Below, one piece after another: positions 49,275-60,386 of a stretch of DNA of 64,000 nucleotides (within the stretch, counting starts at the first letter, position 1; the number at the start of each line of letters is the position of its first letter). The notes beneath the pieces are model-generated. The model did no database searches. It saw only the letters and a program-made list of their open reading frames with translations, and was not told the origin of the DNA. The translations under genes were made by a program, and so were the position numbers. Origin of the DNA: an uncultured SAR116 cluster alpha proteobacterium (GTDB lineage: Bacteria > Pseudomonadota > Alphaproteobacteria > Puniceispirillales > Marisalimonadaceae); the NCBI GenBank assembly GCA_902595145.1, contig CACJOU010000001.1, forward strand, positions 96,976 to 160,975. Direction: 5' to 3'.

Positions 49275-49790
49275 TTAATTCATTATTTCTTTTACACAAG
49301 CCTTAATATTGATCGCTCCATTTAATTTTGTGGGTCTTTTTTCTATATAATTAACTAAATAAACTCCATTTTTTTTTAGTAAAAACACATCTATAAAACA
49401 TTCTTTAAAATGATATTGATAATTTTTTAATTTTCCTTCTTCTTTGACAAAGTGACTTTTACCAAGTGTTTTAATAAGTTTTTCTTCATTCCAATTTATA
49501 AACTTATCTAAACTAAATTGATTAGCATTTGGTATTTCTACTTGTTTTTGTAAAGTTATCTTTTGAACTGTTTCTGTTTGTTTAGGCATTTCTATTGGAG
49601 CCATATCGCTATTATTTGTAGATTCGTCAACTGTAAATTTTGAGGATTTATTTTTTTTATTTAACATCTCTACATTAGAATTCTTACTGATATTTTGATT
49701 AAAAATGTTTTGATGTTCAAAGGTGTGGCATGCATTAATAGAAAAAACTATACAAAAACCAAAGATAATTTTAATAAGAATAGATTTCAT
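49275..49790 (-). CDS. Uncharacterised lipoprotein
   Basis: A 171-residue protein with a hydrophobic signal and a lipobox-like INAC (Cys21), a polar linker of about 75 residues, and a compact C-terminal domain (about 100-170) with WNEEKLIKTLGKSHFVKEEG, YQYHFKECFIDVFLLKK and a final cysteine-containing strand. The layout resembles small alphaproteobacterial proteins with an OmlA/SmpA-like pattern in which a helix is followed by an aromatic-Q-Y and a paired cysteine. The two cysteines may form a disulfide. I do not recognise a named function. Confidence 0.65.
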   Translation of the reverse strand: MKSILIKIIFGFCIVFSINACHTFEHQNIFNQNISKNSNVEMLNKKNKSSKFTVDESTNNSDMAPIEMPKQTETVQKITLQKQVEIPNANQFSLDKFINWNEEKLIKTLGKSHFVKEEGKLKNYQYHFKECFIDVFLLKKNGVYLVNYIEKRPTKLNGAINIKACVKEIMN

Positions 49791-49852
49791 AAATTATATT
49801 CATAAATATTGTTAATAAAGAAGTCTATTTAAAAAATTATTTTGAGGATTAT

Positions 49853-50827
49853 ATGAAAAATTTTAAAGTTGATATTTGTTTTATTGGTAACGCAATAGTA
49901 GATATTTTATCTAAAACAAGCAATGAAATGCTCCATAAGCTTCGAATACCTAAGGGTTCTATGCAAATTGTTGACCAAGAAACATGTGACAAAATTTTGA
50001 AACATATTCAAAATCCATCAATTATTTCTGGTGGGAGCGCTGCAAATACAGCAGTAGGTTACAACTCATTTGGAGGTAAATGTTGCTTTATAGGTCAAAT
50101 TGGTAACGATAAGTTTGGGGATTTGTTTGCAAAGGATCTAAATAATTCTGGTGTATTTTTTCAAGATAAAGATCTTCAATTAGTAGAAAAAACTTCTAAA
50201 AGTATTGTTTTAGTTACTCCTGATGCAGAGAGAAGCATGAATACTTTTTTAGGAGCTAGTAACAAATTTAATATTAAATCTTTTGACAAAAAATTTATAA
50301 TTAGTAGTAGCATGATTTATATCGAAGGATATTTATTTGATCAACCTGAGGCGAAAGAAGCAATATTTTACTGCTGTAATTTAGCAAAATCTCAGAATAA
50401 AAAAGTTGCTTTGAGCTTATCAGATTTATTTTGTGTTGATAGACATAGAATAGATTTTCTTAAATTAATTGACAAATATGTTGACATTATCTTTGCGAAT
50501 GAAGAAGAAATAAAAAGTTTGTATCAATCAGAATTGAAAGAAAGCATAAAAAACATAAAAAATAATGTTGATTTAGGTGCAATTACGCTCGGTTCAAAAG
50601 GCTCTGTTGTTTTTGAAAATAAACTTGAATATCTTGTAGATCCAATAAGCGTAGTAGAACTAGTTGATACAACTGGTGCAGGTGACTTGTTTGCTGCGGG
50701 TTTTTTGTTTGGTTTTATCAATAAACATTCAATTGAAAAATGTGGTCATTTAGGAAACAAAGCAGCTTCAGAAATCATAAAACATATCGGAGCTCGTCCT
50801 AAAATTTCACTAAAAGAAATTTTGTAA
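49853..50827 (+). CDS. PfkB-family sugar/nucleoside kinase (adenosine-kinase-like)
   Basis: A ribokinase-fold kinase of 324 residues: the N-terminal IGNAIVDILSK, the SGGSAANTAVG substrate-loop block, FIGQIGNDKFG, and the C-terminal anion-hole motif DTTGAGDLFAAGFLFG with the catalytic Asp. Alphaproteobacterial proteins of this kind are often annotated as adenosine kinase. The nucleoside or sugar cannot be fixed by eye. It is convergent with maeB. Confidence 0.85.
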   Translation: MKNFKVDICFIGNAIVDILSKTSNEMLHKLRIPKGSMQIVDQETCDKILKHIQNPSIISGGSAANTAVGYNSFGGKCCFIGQIGNDKFGDLFAKDLNNSGVFFQDKDLQLVEKTSKSIVLVTPDAERSMNTFLGASNKFNIKSFDKKFIISSSMIYIEGYLFDQPEAKEAIFYCCNLAKSQNKKVALSLSDLFCVDRHRIDFLKLIDKYVDIIFANEEEIKSLYQSELKESIKNIKNNVDLGAITLGSKGSVVFENKLEYLVDPISVVELVDTTGAGDLFAAGFLFGFINKHSIEKCGHLGNKAASEIIKHIGARPKISLKEIL

Positions 50828-50835
50828 TATATTAT

Positions 50836-53124
50836 TTATTTTGAAAAAATTGCATTATATGTAGCTATTGATGCAGAGTTAACAATATCTGATACAGACG
50901 ATCCCATTTGAACAATTTGGAAAGGCTTTTCGCCACCTATCATAAGCGGTCCTAAAATAGATCCGCCACCAAGTTTTTGCAATAATTTAAAAGATATATT
51001 TGCAGCTAGGAGGCTTGGCATTATTAAAACGTTAGCAGGACCAGATAGTCTACAGAATGGATAATTTTCTTTTATCAGATCATAATCTAAAGCAACCTCT
51101 GGTGTCATTTCACCATCAAACTCAAAATCAACTTGTTTTTTGTCCAGTATATTTACCGCTTCTTTTAAATCTTTTGAACTAGGTCTGGATAAGCTTCCAA
51201 AATTAGAGAATGACAATAAAGCTACACGAGGTTTATAACCTAGTTCTTTAACTGTATTAGCAATACCTGTTGCTATATTGGCTAATTGTTCAGCGTTTGG
51301 TGTGTCATGTATATTTACATCTCCAATAAAAACAGTTCTTTCTTTAGATACCATCATAGACATCGATAAAAAACTTTGATCACTTTTTGATGATATTACT
51401 TTAGTAATGTCGTTAAAGCACCTGCCAAATGGTCTAGTAACTCCAGTAACCATCGCATCTGCATCACCAGCAGACACCATAGATGCTGCAAATACGTTCC
51501 TATCTTGGTTAATTAGTCTTTGACAATCTCTTCTTAAATGACCATCTCTATGTAGTAACTTATATAAATTATCTATGTAATTTTGATTATTTTTACTAAG
51601 ACTAGCATTATGTATAATTAGTTCATTTAGCCCTTCTAAATTAACCCTTTCCATAGTTTCTCTAACTCGATTTTCTCTGCCAATTAATATTGGTATTCCA
51701 AACCCTGAATTATAAAAAGATAAAGCAGCTCTTATAGTTTTCTCTTCTTCTCCCTCTGCAAAAACAACCCTTTGTTTTTTCCCTTTTATTCTAGCTTTAA
51801 TAGGCTCTAAAATAGAAGCTATAGGATTAGTTCTACCTTCTAATTCTCTTTTATATGCCTCTAAATTTTTGATAGGTTTTTTTGCCACACCACTATCCAT
51901 TGCTGCTTTAGCAACAGCTGATGAAACAGACGAGATCAGCCTTGGATCAAAAGGCGCTGGTATTATATAATCATTGCCATAATGCAGTTGAACGCCATGG
52001 TAAGCCGCATTAACTTCATCTGGTACATCCTCTCTAGCTAATTTAGCTATAGCATTGGCAGCGGCAATTTTCATTTCTTCATTTATTGTTGTGGCTCTTA
52101 CATCTAGAGCACCTCTAAAAATATATGGAAAACCAAGCACATTATTAACCTGGTTTGGGTAATCTGACCTCCCAGTAGCTACAATTGCGTCGGATCTTAC
52201 GCTTTTAACATCCTCCGGCATAATTTCAGGAATAGGATTAGCCATTGCAAATATTATTGGTTTCTCAGCCATACTTTTTACCATTTCTTTTGTTACTGAT
52301 CCAGGAACTGATAAACCTAAAAAAACATCTGCATTTTTTAGAGCATCTTCTAAAGTTCTTAATTTGGTATCAACGGTATGACCAGATTTCCATTGATTCA
52401 TATTGCTTTGTCTTCCTTTATATAATACACCATCCCTATCAACTAAAATAATATTATTGTTTTGTGCTCCCATCGCTTTTAATAGTTCAACACAAGCTAT
52501 GGAAGCAGCACCAGCACCATTACTTACAAACTTAGTTTCCTCTATTTTTCTATTGGTTAAATGAAGAGCATTTATTATTCCTGCTGCAGTTACAATTGCT
52601 GTCCCATGTTGATCATCATGAAAAACAGGAATATTCATTTTTTCTCTTAATCTTTGTTCAATTATGAAACAATCAGGAGCTCTAATATCTTCTAAATTAA
52701 TTCCTCCAAAACTTGGTTCGAGTAAAGATATAGCATCAACAAATTTTTCTGTGTCATCTGTATCTACTTCTAGGTCTATTCCATCAACATCTGCAAATTT
52801 TTTGAATAATACAGACTTTCCTTCCATAACTGGTTTGGAAGCAGCCGCCCCAATATTTCCAAGTCCTAAAACTGCTGTACCATTAGAAATAACTGCAACA
52901 ATATTCCCTTTTGATGTATATTCATAAATAGTATCAGCCTTTTTCTCAATTTCAAGACACGGCGTTGCAACTCCTGGTGAATATGCTAAAGACAAATCGT
53001 GAGAACTGATAAGAGGTGTTGTTGATGTAATTTCTAATTTTCCAGGGCGACCTTTTTTGTGATATTCCAAGGCTTCTTTTTCTAAGTTAGATTTGTAATT
53101 AGCATCACTATTGGTAGTAGACAT
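50836..53124 (-). CDS. maeB: NADP-dependent malic enzyme with phosphotransacetylase-like C-terminal domain
   Basis: Converts malate to pyruvate and CO2 with NADPH formation. The N-terminal half is malic enzyme (YSPGVATPCLEI, the FHDDQHGTAIVTAAGI signature and VSNGAGAASIACVELL for NADP). From about residue 430 a phosphotransacetylase-like domain follows (KKQRVVFAEGEEEKTIRAA, AMVTGVTRPFGRC, LIGGEKPFQIVQMGSSVSD), which in MaeB enzymes is regulatory. An ATG at 53124 with a GAGG Shine-Dalgarno tract is preferred over the GTG at 53139. It links glyoxylate-shunt malate (see glcB) to pyruvate. Confidence 0.95.
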   Translation of the reverse strand: MSTTNSDANYKSNLEKEALEYHKKGRPGKLEITSTTPLISSHDLSLAYSPGVATPCLEIEKKADTIYEYTSKGNIVAVISNGTAVLGLGNIGAAASKPVMEGKSVLFKKFADVDGIDLEVDTDDTEKFVDAISLLEPSFGGINLEDIRAPDCFIIEQRLREKMNIPVFHDDQHGTAIVTAAGIINALHLTNRKIEETKFVSNGAGAASIACVELLKAMGAQNNNIILVDRDGVLYKGRQSNMNQWKSGHTVDTKLRTLEDALKNADVFLGLSVPGSVTKEMVKSMAEKPIIFAMANPIPEIMPEDVKSVRSDAIVATGRSDYPNQVNNVLGFPYIFRGALDVRATTINEEMKIAAANAIAKLAREDVPDEVNAAYHGVQLHYGNDYIIPAPFDPRLISSVSSAVAKAAMDSGVAKKPIKNLEAYKRELEGRTNPIASILEPIKARIKGKKQRVVFAEGEEEKTIRAALSFYNSGFGIPILIGRENRVRETMERVNLEGLNELIIHNASLSKNNQNYIDNLYKLLHRDGHLRRDCQRLINQDRNVFAASMVSAGDADAMVTGVTRPFGRCFNDITKVISSKSDQSFLSMSMMVSKERTVFIGDVNIHDTPNAEQLANIATGIANTVKELGYKPRVALLSFSNFGSLSRPSSKDLKEAVNILDKKQVDFEFDGEMTPEVALDYDLIKENYPFCRLSGPANVLIMPSLLAANISFKLLQKLGGGSILGPLMIGGEKPFQIVQMGSSVSDIVNSASIATYNAIFSK

Positions 53125-53262
53125 TTTTTCCTCAAACACTTAAAATTATGATTTTAAATTATAACTTAAATTTTTTAAAAGATCTTAATAAATTGTATTT
53201 TATTAAAAATATTTCGATTATAAATAAGATTGCATTAAGTTTTAAAGGAAAATTATTTTATT

Positions 53263-55899
53263 TTGAAAAATGTACACACTCCAATGATGGAGCAATATCT
53301 AAATATTAAGAATAAATATAAAGATGCCTTACTTTTTTATAGGATGGGAGATTTTTATGAGTTATTTTTTGAAGATGCAATTGTAGCTTCAGACGCATTA
53401 GAAATTGCTTTAACTAAAAGAGGTAAATCTAATGGTAAAGATATTCCCATGTGTGGTGTTCCTTTTCATTCAGCTGACAACTATTTGCCAAAATTAATTA
53501 AAAAAGGTTTTAATGTTGCTATATGTGAGCAAACAGAAACTGCTGAAGAGGCTAAACTTAACTTAAAAAAAGGACCTCTTAAAAGAGAAGTTGTAAGAGT
53601 AATATCACCAGGCACTTTAACAGAAGATAATTTGTTACAGAGAAAAAATAATAATTATTTAGGAGCAATATCAATATTTAATGGTTTAATTTCTGTTGCA
53701 TGGGTAGATGTCTCGACAGGATATTTTAAATCAAGACTTATTGGAAAAGAAAATAATTCAAATCAAAAACAATTATTAACCAATTTTATGTTAAGGAAAG
53801 ATTTCTCAGAAATATTGATCTCTGATGATATGGATTTGGATTATATAATTGATGAATGGCGTCCTTTAATAAAAAGACAATCTCCTAGTTTATTTCACTA
53901 CCAATCTTGCTTTGATCAGATTTGTTCATATTATTCAGTTATTTCATTAGATGGTATTGGTTCCTTCAGTAAAGGAGAAATTATTGCAGCTGGAGTATTG
54001 TTATCTTACTTAAAATTAACTCAATGTGGAAAAACACCATTTCTTTCAATGATTAAATCTGAAAATATTAATGATTTTTTAGAGATTGATTATTTTACCC
54101 AAAAATCACTTGAAATTCTAAAAAATTTGTCGGGAGATAATGAAGGAAGCTTAATTTCTTGTATAGATGAAACAAAAACTGCTAGTGGTGCAAGGTTACT
54201 AAGGCAGAGAATAATTGAGCCATTTTATGATCTCAGTCTGATACAAGACAGATATGATGTGATCAATTGGATTTTAGGAAATAATATTGATATAAATTAT
54301 TTTCAAGATAGTTTAAAAAGTATCCCTGACCTTGAGAGATCATTATCGAGAATTTCATTATCAAGATGTAGTCCCAAAGACTTACTTTTAATTTCTAAAG
54401 GCCTTCTTAATATAAAAGAAATTTCCGAAAATTTGATATTAAGTCAGAAAAAAAACTTAAAACCTACGTTGCTAAATTCAATTTTGGATACTCTTAAAAT
54501 AGACTATGGTCTTTTCTTGAATGTTAAAAAAGCTCTAAAATCAGAGGTACCATTAATTTTTAAAGACGGTGGATTTATAAAAGATGGTTTTAATGAAGAA
54601 TTAGATTTTTTGAGAAATCTTAGAAATAATGAATTAAATCAAATAATGAAACTTCAAAAGAAGTACTCAGAACTTACTAAAATTAATTCATTGAAAATAA
54701 AACATAATAGAATGCTTGGCTATCATATAGAAGTAAGAGCTATACATGATCAATCAATAAGAAACATTGATTTATTTATTCATAGACAAACCACGGCTCA
54801 GGCATCAAGATTCACTACAAATGAACTTGTTGACATTGAAACACAAATTTTTAATTCACATGAAACAGCAATTAAAATTGAACTAGAAATTTTTAATGAT
54901 TTTGCTAGTCAAATATTGCAGAAAGGCAAGGAAATTTTAAATATTGTAAATTCTGTTTCAGAATTAGATATATCTTTTATGGTAGCTAATCAGTCAGTAT
55001 CTAGGAATTATATTTGCCCTATTGTTTCGAATGATAAAATATTAGAAATTACTGGTGGAAGACATCCAGTTGTAGAACACCAAATGAGAATTTTGGGAGA
55101 TTCCTTTATTTCAAATGATTGTAAATTAAATAATGAAGACTTAATATGGTTAATAACTGGTCCTAATATGGCTGGAAAATCTACATATCTAAGGCAAAAT
55201 GCATTAATAGCTATAATGGCACAAGCAGGTCTGTTTGTACCTGCAAAAAAAGCAAAAATAGGCTTATTTGACAAAATATTTTCTAGAGTGGGTGCGTCTG
55301 ATGATTTGGCAAAAGGACAATCTACTTTTATGATTGAAATGATAGAAACGTCATTAATTTTAAATACATCTACTGAAAAGTCTCTGGTAATTCTTGATGA
55401 GATTGGAAGGGGTACATCTACATTTGACGGTTTAGCAATTGCTTGGTCAGTTTTAGAATATTTGCATGAGAAAATTAAACCAATAACACTGTTTGCAACT
55501 CATTATCACGAATTAACAGCTCTAAAAGAAAATCTAAAAAATTTATCATGCCATAAGATGTCTGTTAAAGAATGGAATAATTCAATAATTTTTATGCATA
55601 AAATATTAAATGGAGAGGCAGATAAATCTTATGGAATTCATGTTGCAAAATTAGCAGGAATTCCTTCAGTCGTAACAAAGAGTGCAACAAAAATTCTATC
55701 TGATCTTCAAAATAAAAGTCAGACAAAAATAAACAGTAATAAAGAAGTAGCCATATTCAATTCAAAAGAAGTTGAGAGTTTTTTAGAAGAGTTTGATAAA
55801 ATAGATGTTGATGATGTAAGCCCGCGTCAGTCTCTGGATTTTTTATATAAACTCAAATCAAAGAGACAGGGTAATGGTAAAAGTAAATTTAAAAAATAA
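53263..55899 (+). CDS. mutS: DNA mismatch repair protein MutS
   Basis: Recognises mismatches and starts repair. Domain I has the mismatch-binding YRMGDFYELFFEDA (Phe-x-Glu region), the connector, lever and clamp domains follow, and the ATPase has the P-loop GPNMAGKST at 633-641 and Walker B VILDEIGRGTST. The 878-residue length is normal. The TTG at 53263 gives the conserved HTPMMEQYL start; the ATGs inside that motif are less likely. Its end overlaps glnD by 26 bases. Confidence 0.96.
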   Translation: MKNVHTPMMEQYLNIKNKYKDALLFYRMGDFYELFFEDAIVASDALEIALTKRGKSNGKDIPMCGVPFHSADNYLPKLIKKGFNVAICEQTETAEEAKLNLKKGPLKREVVRVISPGTLTEDNLLQRKNNNYLGAISIFNGLISVAWVDVSTGYFKSRLIGKENNSNQKQLLTNFMLRKDFSEILISDDMDLDYIIDEWRPLIKRQSPSLFHYQSCFDQICSYYSVISLDGIGSFSKGEIIAAGVLLSYLKLTQCGKTPFLSMIKSENINDFLEIDYFTQKSLEILKNLSGDNEGSLISCIDETKTASGARLLRQRIIEPFYDLSLIQDRYDVINWILGNNIDINYFQDSLKSIPDLERSLSRISLSRCSPKDLLLISKGLLNIKEISENLILSQKKNLKPTLLNSILDTLKIDYGLFLNVKKALKSEVPLIFKDGGFIKDGFNEELDFLRNLRNNELNQIMKLQKKYSELTKINSLKIKHNRMLGYHIEVRAIHDQSIRNIDLFIHRQTTAQASRFTTNELVDIETQIFNSHETAIKIELEIFNDFASQILQKGKEILNIVNSVSELDISFMVANQSVSRNYICPIVSNDKILEITGGRHPVVEHQMRILGDSFISNDCKLNNEDLIWLITGPNMAGKSTYLRQNALIAIMAQAGLFVPAKKAKIGLFDKIFSRVGASDDLAKGQSTFMIEMIETSLILNTSTEKSLVILDEIGRGTSTFDGLAIAWSVLEYLHEKIKPITLFATHYHELTALKENLKNLSCHKMSVKEWNNSIIFMHKILNGEADKSYGIHVAKLAGIPSVVTKSATKILSDLQNKSQTKINSNKEVAIFNSKEVESFLEEFDKIDVDDVSPRQSLDFLYKLKSKRQGNGKSKFKK

Positions 55900-58732
55900 A
55901 TTCTCATTCCTTAATAAATCTAAAGCAATTAATTCAGAGAATAATATTTTTGGGTTAGAAGAAAATATAGATACAAATTCAATCTGGTTCCAAAGCATGG
56001 AACCTGTTACCTACGCAAAAAATAATGGAAGAAAACTATATAAATTTAAAAAAATTAAAATTAATTGTGAAGCTTCAAAAGATTTTAAAAATTTACTTCT
56101 AAAGAATTTAAAGAAACAACTAGATTATTTTAAACAAAAAATAAGACAGGAGTTTTTAAGAACATCAGATGGCTCGCTTAATGTTGGTTTAAATGTAATT
56201 TTAATTGATAGTATGTTAAAAGAAATTATAGAAAATACCCACCAACATGTTTTCGGTAATATAGATTATAAATTATCTATAATAGCTGTTGGTGGATATG
56301 GTAGAGGTGAGTTAGCACCTCATTCGGATTTAGATTTATTATTTCTTATTCCAAATAATTTAAATAAAACTGAAACAAAAAATATAGAACGACTAATTCA
56401 ATTGATTCTATATTTACTTTGGGATTTAGGTTATACTGTTGGACATTCAACAAGAAATATTTTTGATTGCATAAAAAAAAGTAAGTTAGACCTTACTATA
56501 TCGACAAGTTTATTGGAAAAAAGGTTCATAGCAGGTAATGAACATAACTTTGATTTATTAAACACTAAATTTAACTCCTTCATTGCAAACACTAAAACGT
56601 TAAATTTTGTAGAAGCAAAATTAAAAGAATCTGATTTAAGACATAAAAAGTTTGGTGGATCTCGTTATGTCGTTGAACCTAATGTCAAAGATGGGAAGGG
56701 TGGATTAAGAGACCTTCACACTTTAATCTGGATTTTAAAATTTGCGTATAAGGTCGACTCAATATCTAATTTAATTAAAATGGGTGCTTTGTCTAAAAAT
56801 GAAGCTCTAGCTTTTGCTGAAGCGCAACGTTTTTTGCTTTCTGTAAGATGTCATCTTCATTATAGAGCTGAAAGAGAAGATGACAGACTAGCAATGGATG
56901 CTCAGTTAGAAATTGCTAAAGATATGAATTTTAAGAATACTATTACACATAAAGATGTTGAAAGATTTATGAAAAGATATTTTCTTGCTACAAAAACAGT
57001 TGGAAATTTAACAAGAATTTTTTGTGCAGCTATTGAAACAGAGTTCAACAAGCCTTTGAGATTAAGTTTCTTAAGCTTTAAAAAAAGTGAAAATGTAGAC
57101 CCATTTAGTATTGAATTAGGTCGTTTATATGTTCAAAATAAAAATATATTTACTGAAAATCCTGTAAATATAATTAAACTTTTTTATATTTCTCACCAAA
57201 AAAATATAGATATTCATCCCATTACATTGAGATTAGTGACAAGTTTAACAAAGTTGATCAATTCTGAAGTTAGACATGATTTTAATGCTAACCAAATGTT
57301 TGTAGATATTTTAACAAGTCAAAGAGATTCAACAAGAACTCTCAGGGTGATGAACGAATCAAACATTTTAGGTAAATTTATTCCTGAATTTCAAAAAATT
57401 GTTTGTTTGATGCAATTTGACATGTATCACTCCTATACAGTAGACGAACATACAATTTTTACAATTTCTAATCTTCACTCTTTAAAAAATGGAAAATTTA
57501 AAGATTTTGCTCCACTTGCCAGCAAAGTAATACAAGAAATTAGTTCTTATAGATGTCTTTTTGTAGCAATGCTACTTCATGACATTGCAAAAGGGAAGAA
57601 AGGAGACCACTCAGTCAATGGCTCTATAGTTGCATCAACTGTTTGTCCTAGGCTAGGGTTAAGTAACGATGAAACTGAAATTGTTAAATGGTTGGTACTC
57701 CACCATTTATTATTAAGCAAGACGGCTTTTAGATATGAATTAGGAGATCCAAAAATTATCAATGATTTTGCAGAAAAAGTAAAAACTGTTGAAAAATTGA
57801 AATTATTATTAGTTTTGACTGTAGCAGATATAAAAGGTGTTGGCCCAGAAATATGGAATGACTGGAAAGGCTCTCTTATATCTGACTTGTATTTAAAATG
57901 CCATAATTTCCTTCAAAAAAGAACATCTACTAAAAATGTTTATGAATATGTTAAAACAACAAAGGAGTCTTTTAAAAGCGATTTGTTAAAAAATGGTGTC
58001 AAGAATAAATCAATAGAACAGTACTGCAAGAATTATTATAAAAATTACTGGGAAATATTCAGTTTACAAACTCTCATTAATCACTTTCACATATTTAAAA
58101 AAATGGAAGATGACCAAAAAAAGTTTAAAATATATCTATCAGAAGAAAGTGATTTACAAGCAACTGAGCTGATTGTTATTGCGCCAGATCATCATGGTTT
58201 ATTCTCTCTTATATCAGGCCTGGTAGCCGCATCGGGATATGATATTGTTAGTGCAAAAATTATTACAAGATCAGATGGTTATGCGTTAGATACATTTTTT
58301 ATTCAAAATAAAGAAAAAAAACCAATTTTAGAAGATTATCTCAAAAAAAAATTAATAAAAACAATTTCTCTTGGTTTAGAAGGTAATATTGACATAGAAA
58401 AAGCATTAAATATAAAATGGGAAGAAATCCCTGCCCGTTTTAGAGCTGTAAAGGCTCCTACAAGAATAAAAGTAGATAATAAAACAAGTGAAAACTCTAC
58501 TATTTTGGATATTAAATGCAAAAATGCACCGGGAGTTTTATACAAAATTACAAAAACTTTAACTAGTTTAGGTATTCAAATAAACACTGCAAATGTTTCT
58601 ACATATGGTGACAGAGTGGTAGATATTTTCTATATAAAAAATGCATTCGGCTCAAAAGTTGATGATATAATAACAATAAATAAAATAAAGAAGTCAATTT
58701 CTAAAATACTAAAAGAAATTAATTTTACTTAA
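55874..58732 (+). CDS. glnD: PII uridylyltransferase/uridylyl-removing enzyme GlnD
   Basis: A nitrogen sensor that uridylylates PII proteins and removes UMP. The nucleotidyltransferase domain has VGGYGRGELAPHSDLDLLF (residues 139-157, Asp152 and Asp154 as metal ligands), the HD domain has MLLHDIAKGKKGDHSV, and two ACT domains end the protein (about 780-860 and 885-952: LIVIAPDHHGLFSLISG and LDIKCKNAPGVLYKIT). At 952 residues it is full length. It starts within the mutS end, so the two are coupled. mutS-glnD-murJ order is common in alphaproteobacteria. Confidence 0.96.
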   Translation: MVKVNLKNKFSFLNKSKAINSENNIFGLEENIDTNSIWFQSMEPVTYAKNNGRKLYKFKKIKINCEASKDFKNLLLKNLKKQLDYFKQKIRQEFLRTSDGSLNVGLNVILIDSMLKEIIENTHQHVFGNIDYKLSIIAVGGYGRGELAPHSDLDLLFLIPNNLNKTETKNIERLIQLILYLLWDLGYTVGHSTRNIFDCIKKSKLDLTISTSLLEKRFIAGNEHNFDLLNTKFNSFIANTKTLNFVEAKLKESDLRHKKFGGSRYVVEPNVKDGKGGLRDLHTLIWILKFAYKVDSISNLIKMGALSKNEALAFAEAQRFLLSVRCHLHYRAEREDDRLAMDAQLEIAKDMNFKNTITHKDVERFMKRYFLATKTVGNLTRIFCAAIETEFNKPLRLSFLSFKKSENVDPFSIELGRLYVQNKNIFTENPVNIIKLFYISHQKNIDIHPITLRLVTSLTKLINSEVRHDFNANQMFVDILTSQRDSTRTLRVMNESNILGKFIPEFQKIVCLMQFDMYHSYTVDEHTIFTISNLHSLKNGKFKDFAPLASKVIQEISSYRCLFVAMLLHDIAKGKKGDHSVNGSIVASTVCPRLGLSNDETEIVKWLVLHHLLLSKTAFRYELGDPKIINDFAEKVKTVEKLKLLLVLTVADIKGVGPEIWNDWKGSLISDLYLKCHNFLQKRTSTKNVYEYVKTTKESFKSDLLKNGVKNKSIEQYCKNYYKNYWEIFSLQTLINHFHIFKKMEDDQKKFKIYLSEESDLQATELIVIAPDHHGLFSLISGLVAASGYDIVSAKIITRSDGYALDTFFIQNKEKKPILEDYLKKKLIKTISLGLEGNIDIEKALNIKWEEIPARFRAVKAPTRIKVDNKTSENSTILDIKCKNAPGVLYKITKTLTSLGIQINTANVSTYGDRVVDIFYIKNAFGSKVDDIITINKIKKSISKILKEINFT

Positions 58733-58747
58733 TAAAAAATTAAACAC

Positions 58748-60382
58748 ATGAGAAATCCAGAAAAAAACAAAACATCTTTTTTCATAAGAGGGTTTACCCA
58801 ATCAGCCTTTCTTACAGTTATAAGTCGTATATCTGGTTTTATTAGAGATATATTTATTGCAGGATTTTTAGGTGCTGGCATTTTTTCAGATATATTTCTA
58901 ATAGCATTTAAATTGCCTAATTTATTTAGAAGAATTACGGCTGAAGGAGCCCTTACTTCTGCGTTTTTGCCAATTTATTCTAGATTAAAGACACAAAATG
59001 GAGAATTCTTAGCGTTTATTTATTTTAAAAAAGTTTTACACAGAGTTGTTTTCTCTTTGTTTATTTTAATGATTATATTTCAAATAATTATGCCATTTAT
59101 AATTCATTTTTTAGCTCCTGGATTTTTGAATAACCAAAATGTCATAGAGCAAACAACAACCCTTTCAAGAATAACAATAATTTTCATGCCATTAATTTCA
59201 ATTGTAGCTATTCTTGGTGTTGCAACAAATGTTTCTGGAAAATTTTGGGTTTTAGCATTTACTCCAACAATTTTAAACACAAGTATAATTCTAGGATGTT
59301 TCTTTATAAATGATTATTGGACTATAAAATCCTTACCTCTTGCGATTGCAACTGTTTTTGGAGGATTAATTCAAATAATATTTATCCTAATAATGATAAA
59401 AAAATTTAAGATTTTCAATTTTAAAAATTTAGAAAAAAGTAGAAGTGATAGAAATATTAATAGCCAAATACAATTTCAATTAAGCCAAACTTGGAAAAAA
59501 TTTTTACCAGCGGCATTTGGAGGCGGTATTTTACAAATAAATTTATTAGTTGATACTATTTTAGCTAGCTTACTTGGATTTGGGTCTATTTCTTATCTTT
59601 ATTTTGCTGACAGAATAGCTCAGTTACCTTTAGGTATAATTGGAATTGCTTTAGGAACAACCCTTTTAACTTCACTGTCAAAATCAATTGCCAGTAAAGA
59701 TACTAATCAATTTTCAAAAGAGTTAATTATTTCATTCAAGATAGGCTTGTTTTTTTCAATTCCTGCAGCATTAGTTTTTATTAATTTTAGTGATCTACTA
59801 ATAAAAGTATTATTTGAAAGAGGAGAATTTAGTTTTCAAGAAACAATTCAAACATCTCATGCATTATTAGCATATGCATTTGGAGTTCCAGCTTTCATTA
59901 TGCTTAAATCATGTCAACCAGCATTTTTGGCAGAAGGTAATACAAAAACTCCGATGTATATTGGTTTTATAATTTTAATTTTAAATATAATCTTATCATT
60001 TAGTTTAATGTTTTTTCTAAAGCATGCTGGTATTGCCTTAGCCACCTCAATCGTATCTTGGATAGGAACAATAATTTATATAATACTCTTAATAAAAGCT
60101 AAAAAAATCATAAAGCCTAAATTTTCATATAAAGAAGAAGATTCAAATTTATTTTCAGTTATTTTATATGGTCTGAAAATCACTTTTATTTCTTCTTTGA
60201 TGATATTATGCATGAAACTAGTTCAACACATATTAGAAATTAATAATATAAACGATACTTTTGCATTAATAACTTTATGTATATTTGGTTTTTTATTGTA
60301 TATTTTGACATCTAAGATTTTCAGATATATTCCTCAAGAATTATACCAATATTTATCTTTGAAACTTAAGAAAGCAAAATAA
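58748..60382 (+). CDS. murJ: Lipid II flippase MurJ
   Basis: Moves lipid II across the inner membrane for peptidoglycan synthesis. The 544 residues are mostly membrane helices (about fourteen). The start is [20 protein letters not shown], and the conserved [39 protein letters not shown] and FERGEFSF segments are MurJ hallmarks. It starts 16 bases after glnD and is followed by trpS after 5 bases. Confidence 0.95.
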   Translation: MRNPEKNKTSFFIRGFTQSAFLTVISRISGFIRDIFIAGFLGAGIFSDIFLIAFKLPNLFRRITAEGALTSAFLPIYSRLKTQNGEFLAFIYFKKVLHRVVFSLFILMIIFQIIMPFIIHFLAPGFLNNQNVIEQTTTLSRITIIFMPLISIVAILGVATNVSGKFWVLAFTPTILNTSIILGCFFINDYWTIKSLPLAIATVFGGLIQIIFILIMIKKFKIFNFKNLEKSRSDRNINSQIQFQLSQTWKKFLPAAFGGGILQINLLVDTILASLLGFGSISYLYFADRIAQLPLGIIGIALGTTLLTSLSKSIASKDTNQFSKELIISFKIGLFFSIPAALVFINFSDLLIKVLFERGEFSFQETIQTSHALLAYAFGVPAFIMLKSCQPAFLAEGNTKTPMYIGFIILILNIILSFSLMFFLKHAGIALATSIVSWIGTIIYIILLIKAKKIIKPKFSYKEEDSNLFSVILYGLKITFISSLMILCMKLVQHILEINNINDTFALITLCIFGFLLYILTSKIFRYIPQELYQYLSLKLKKAK

Positions 60383-60386
60383 TAGA

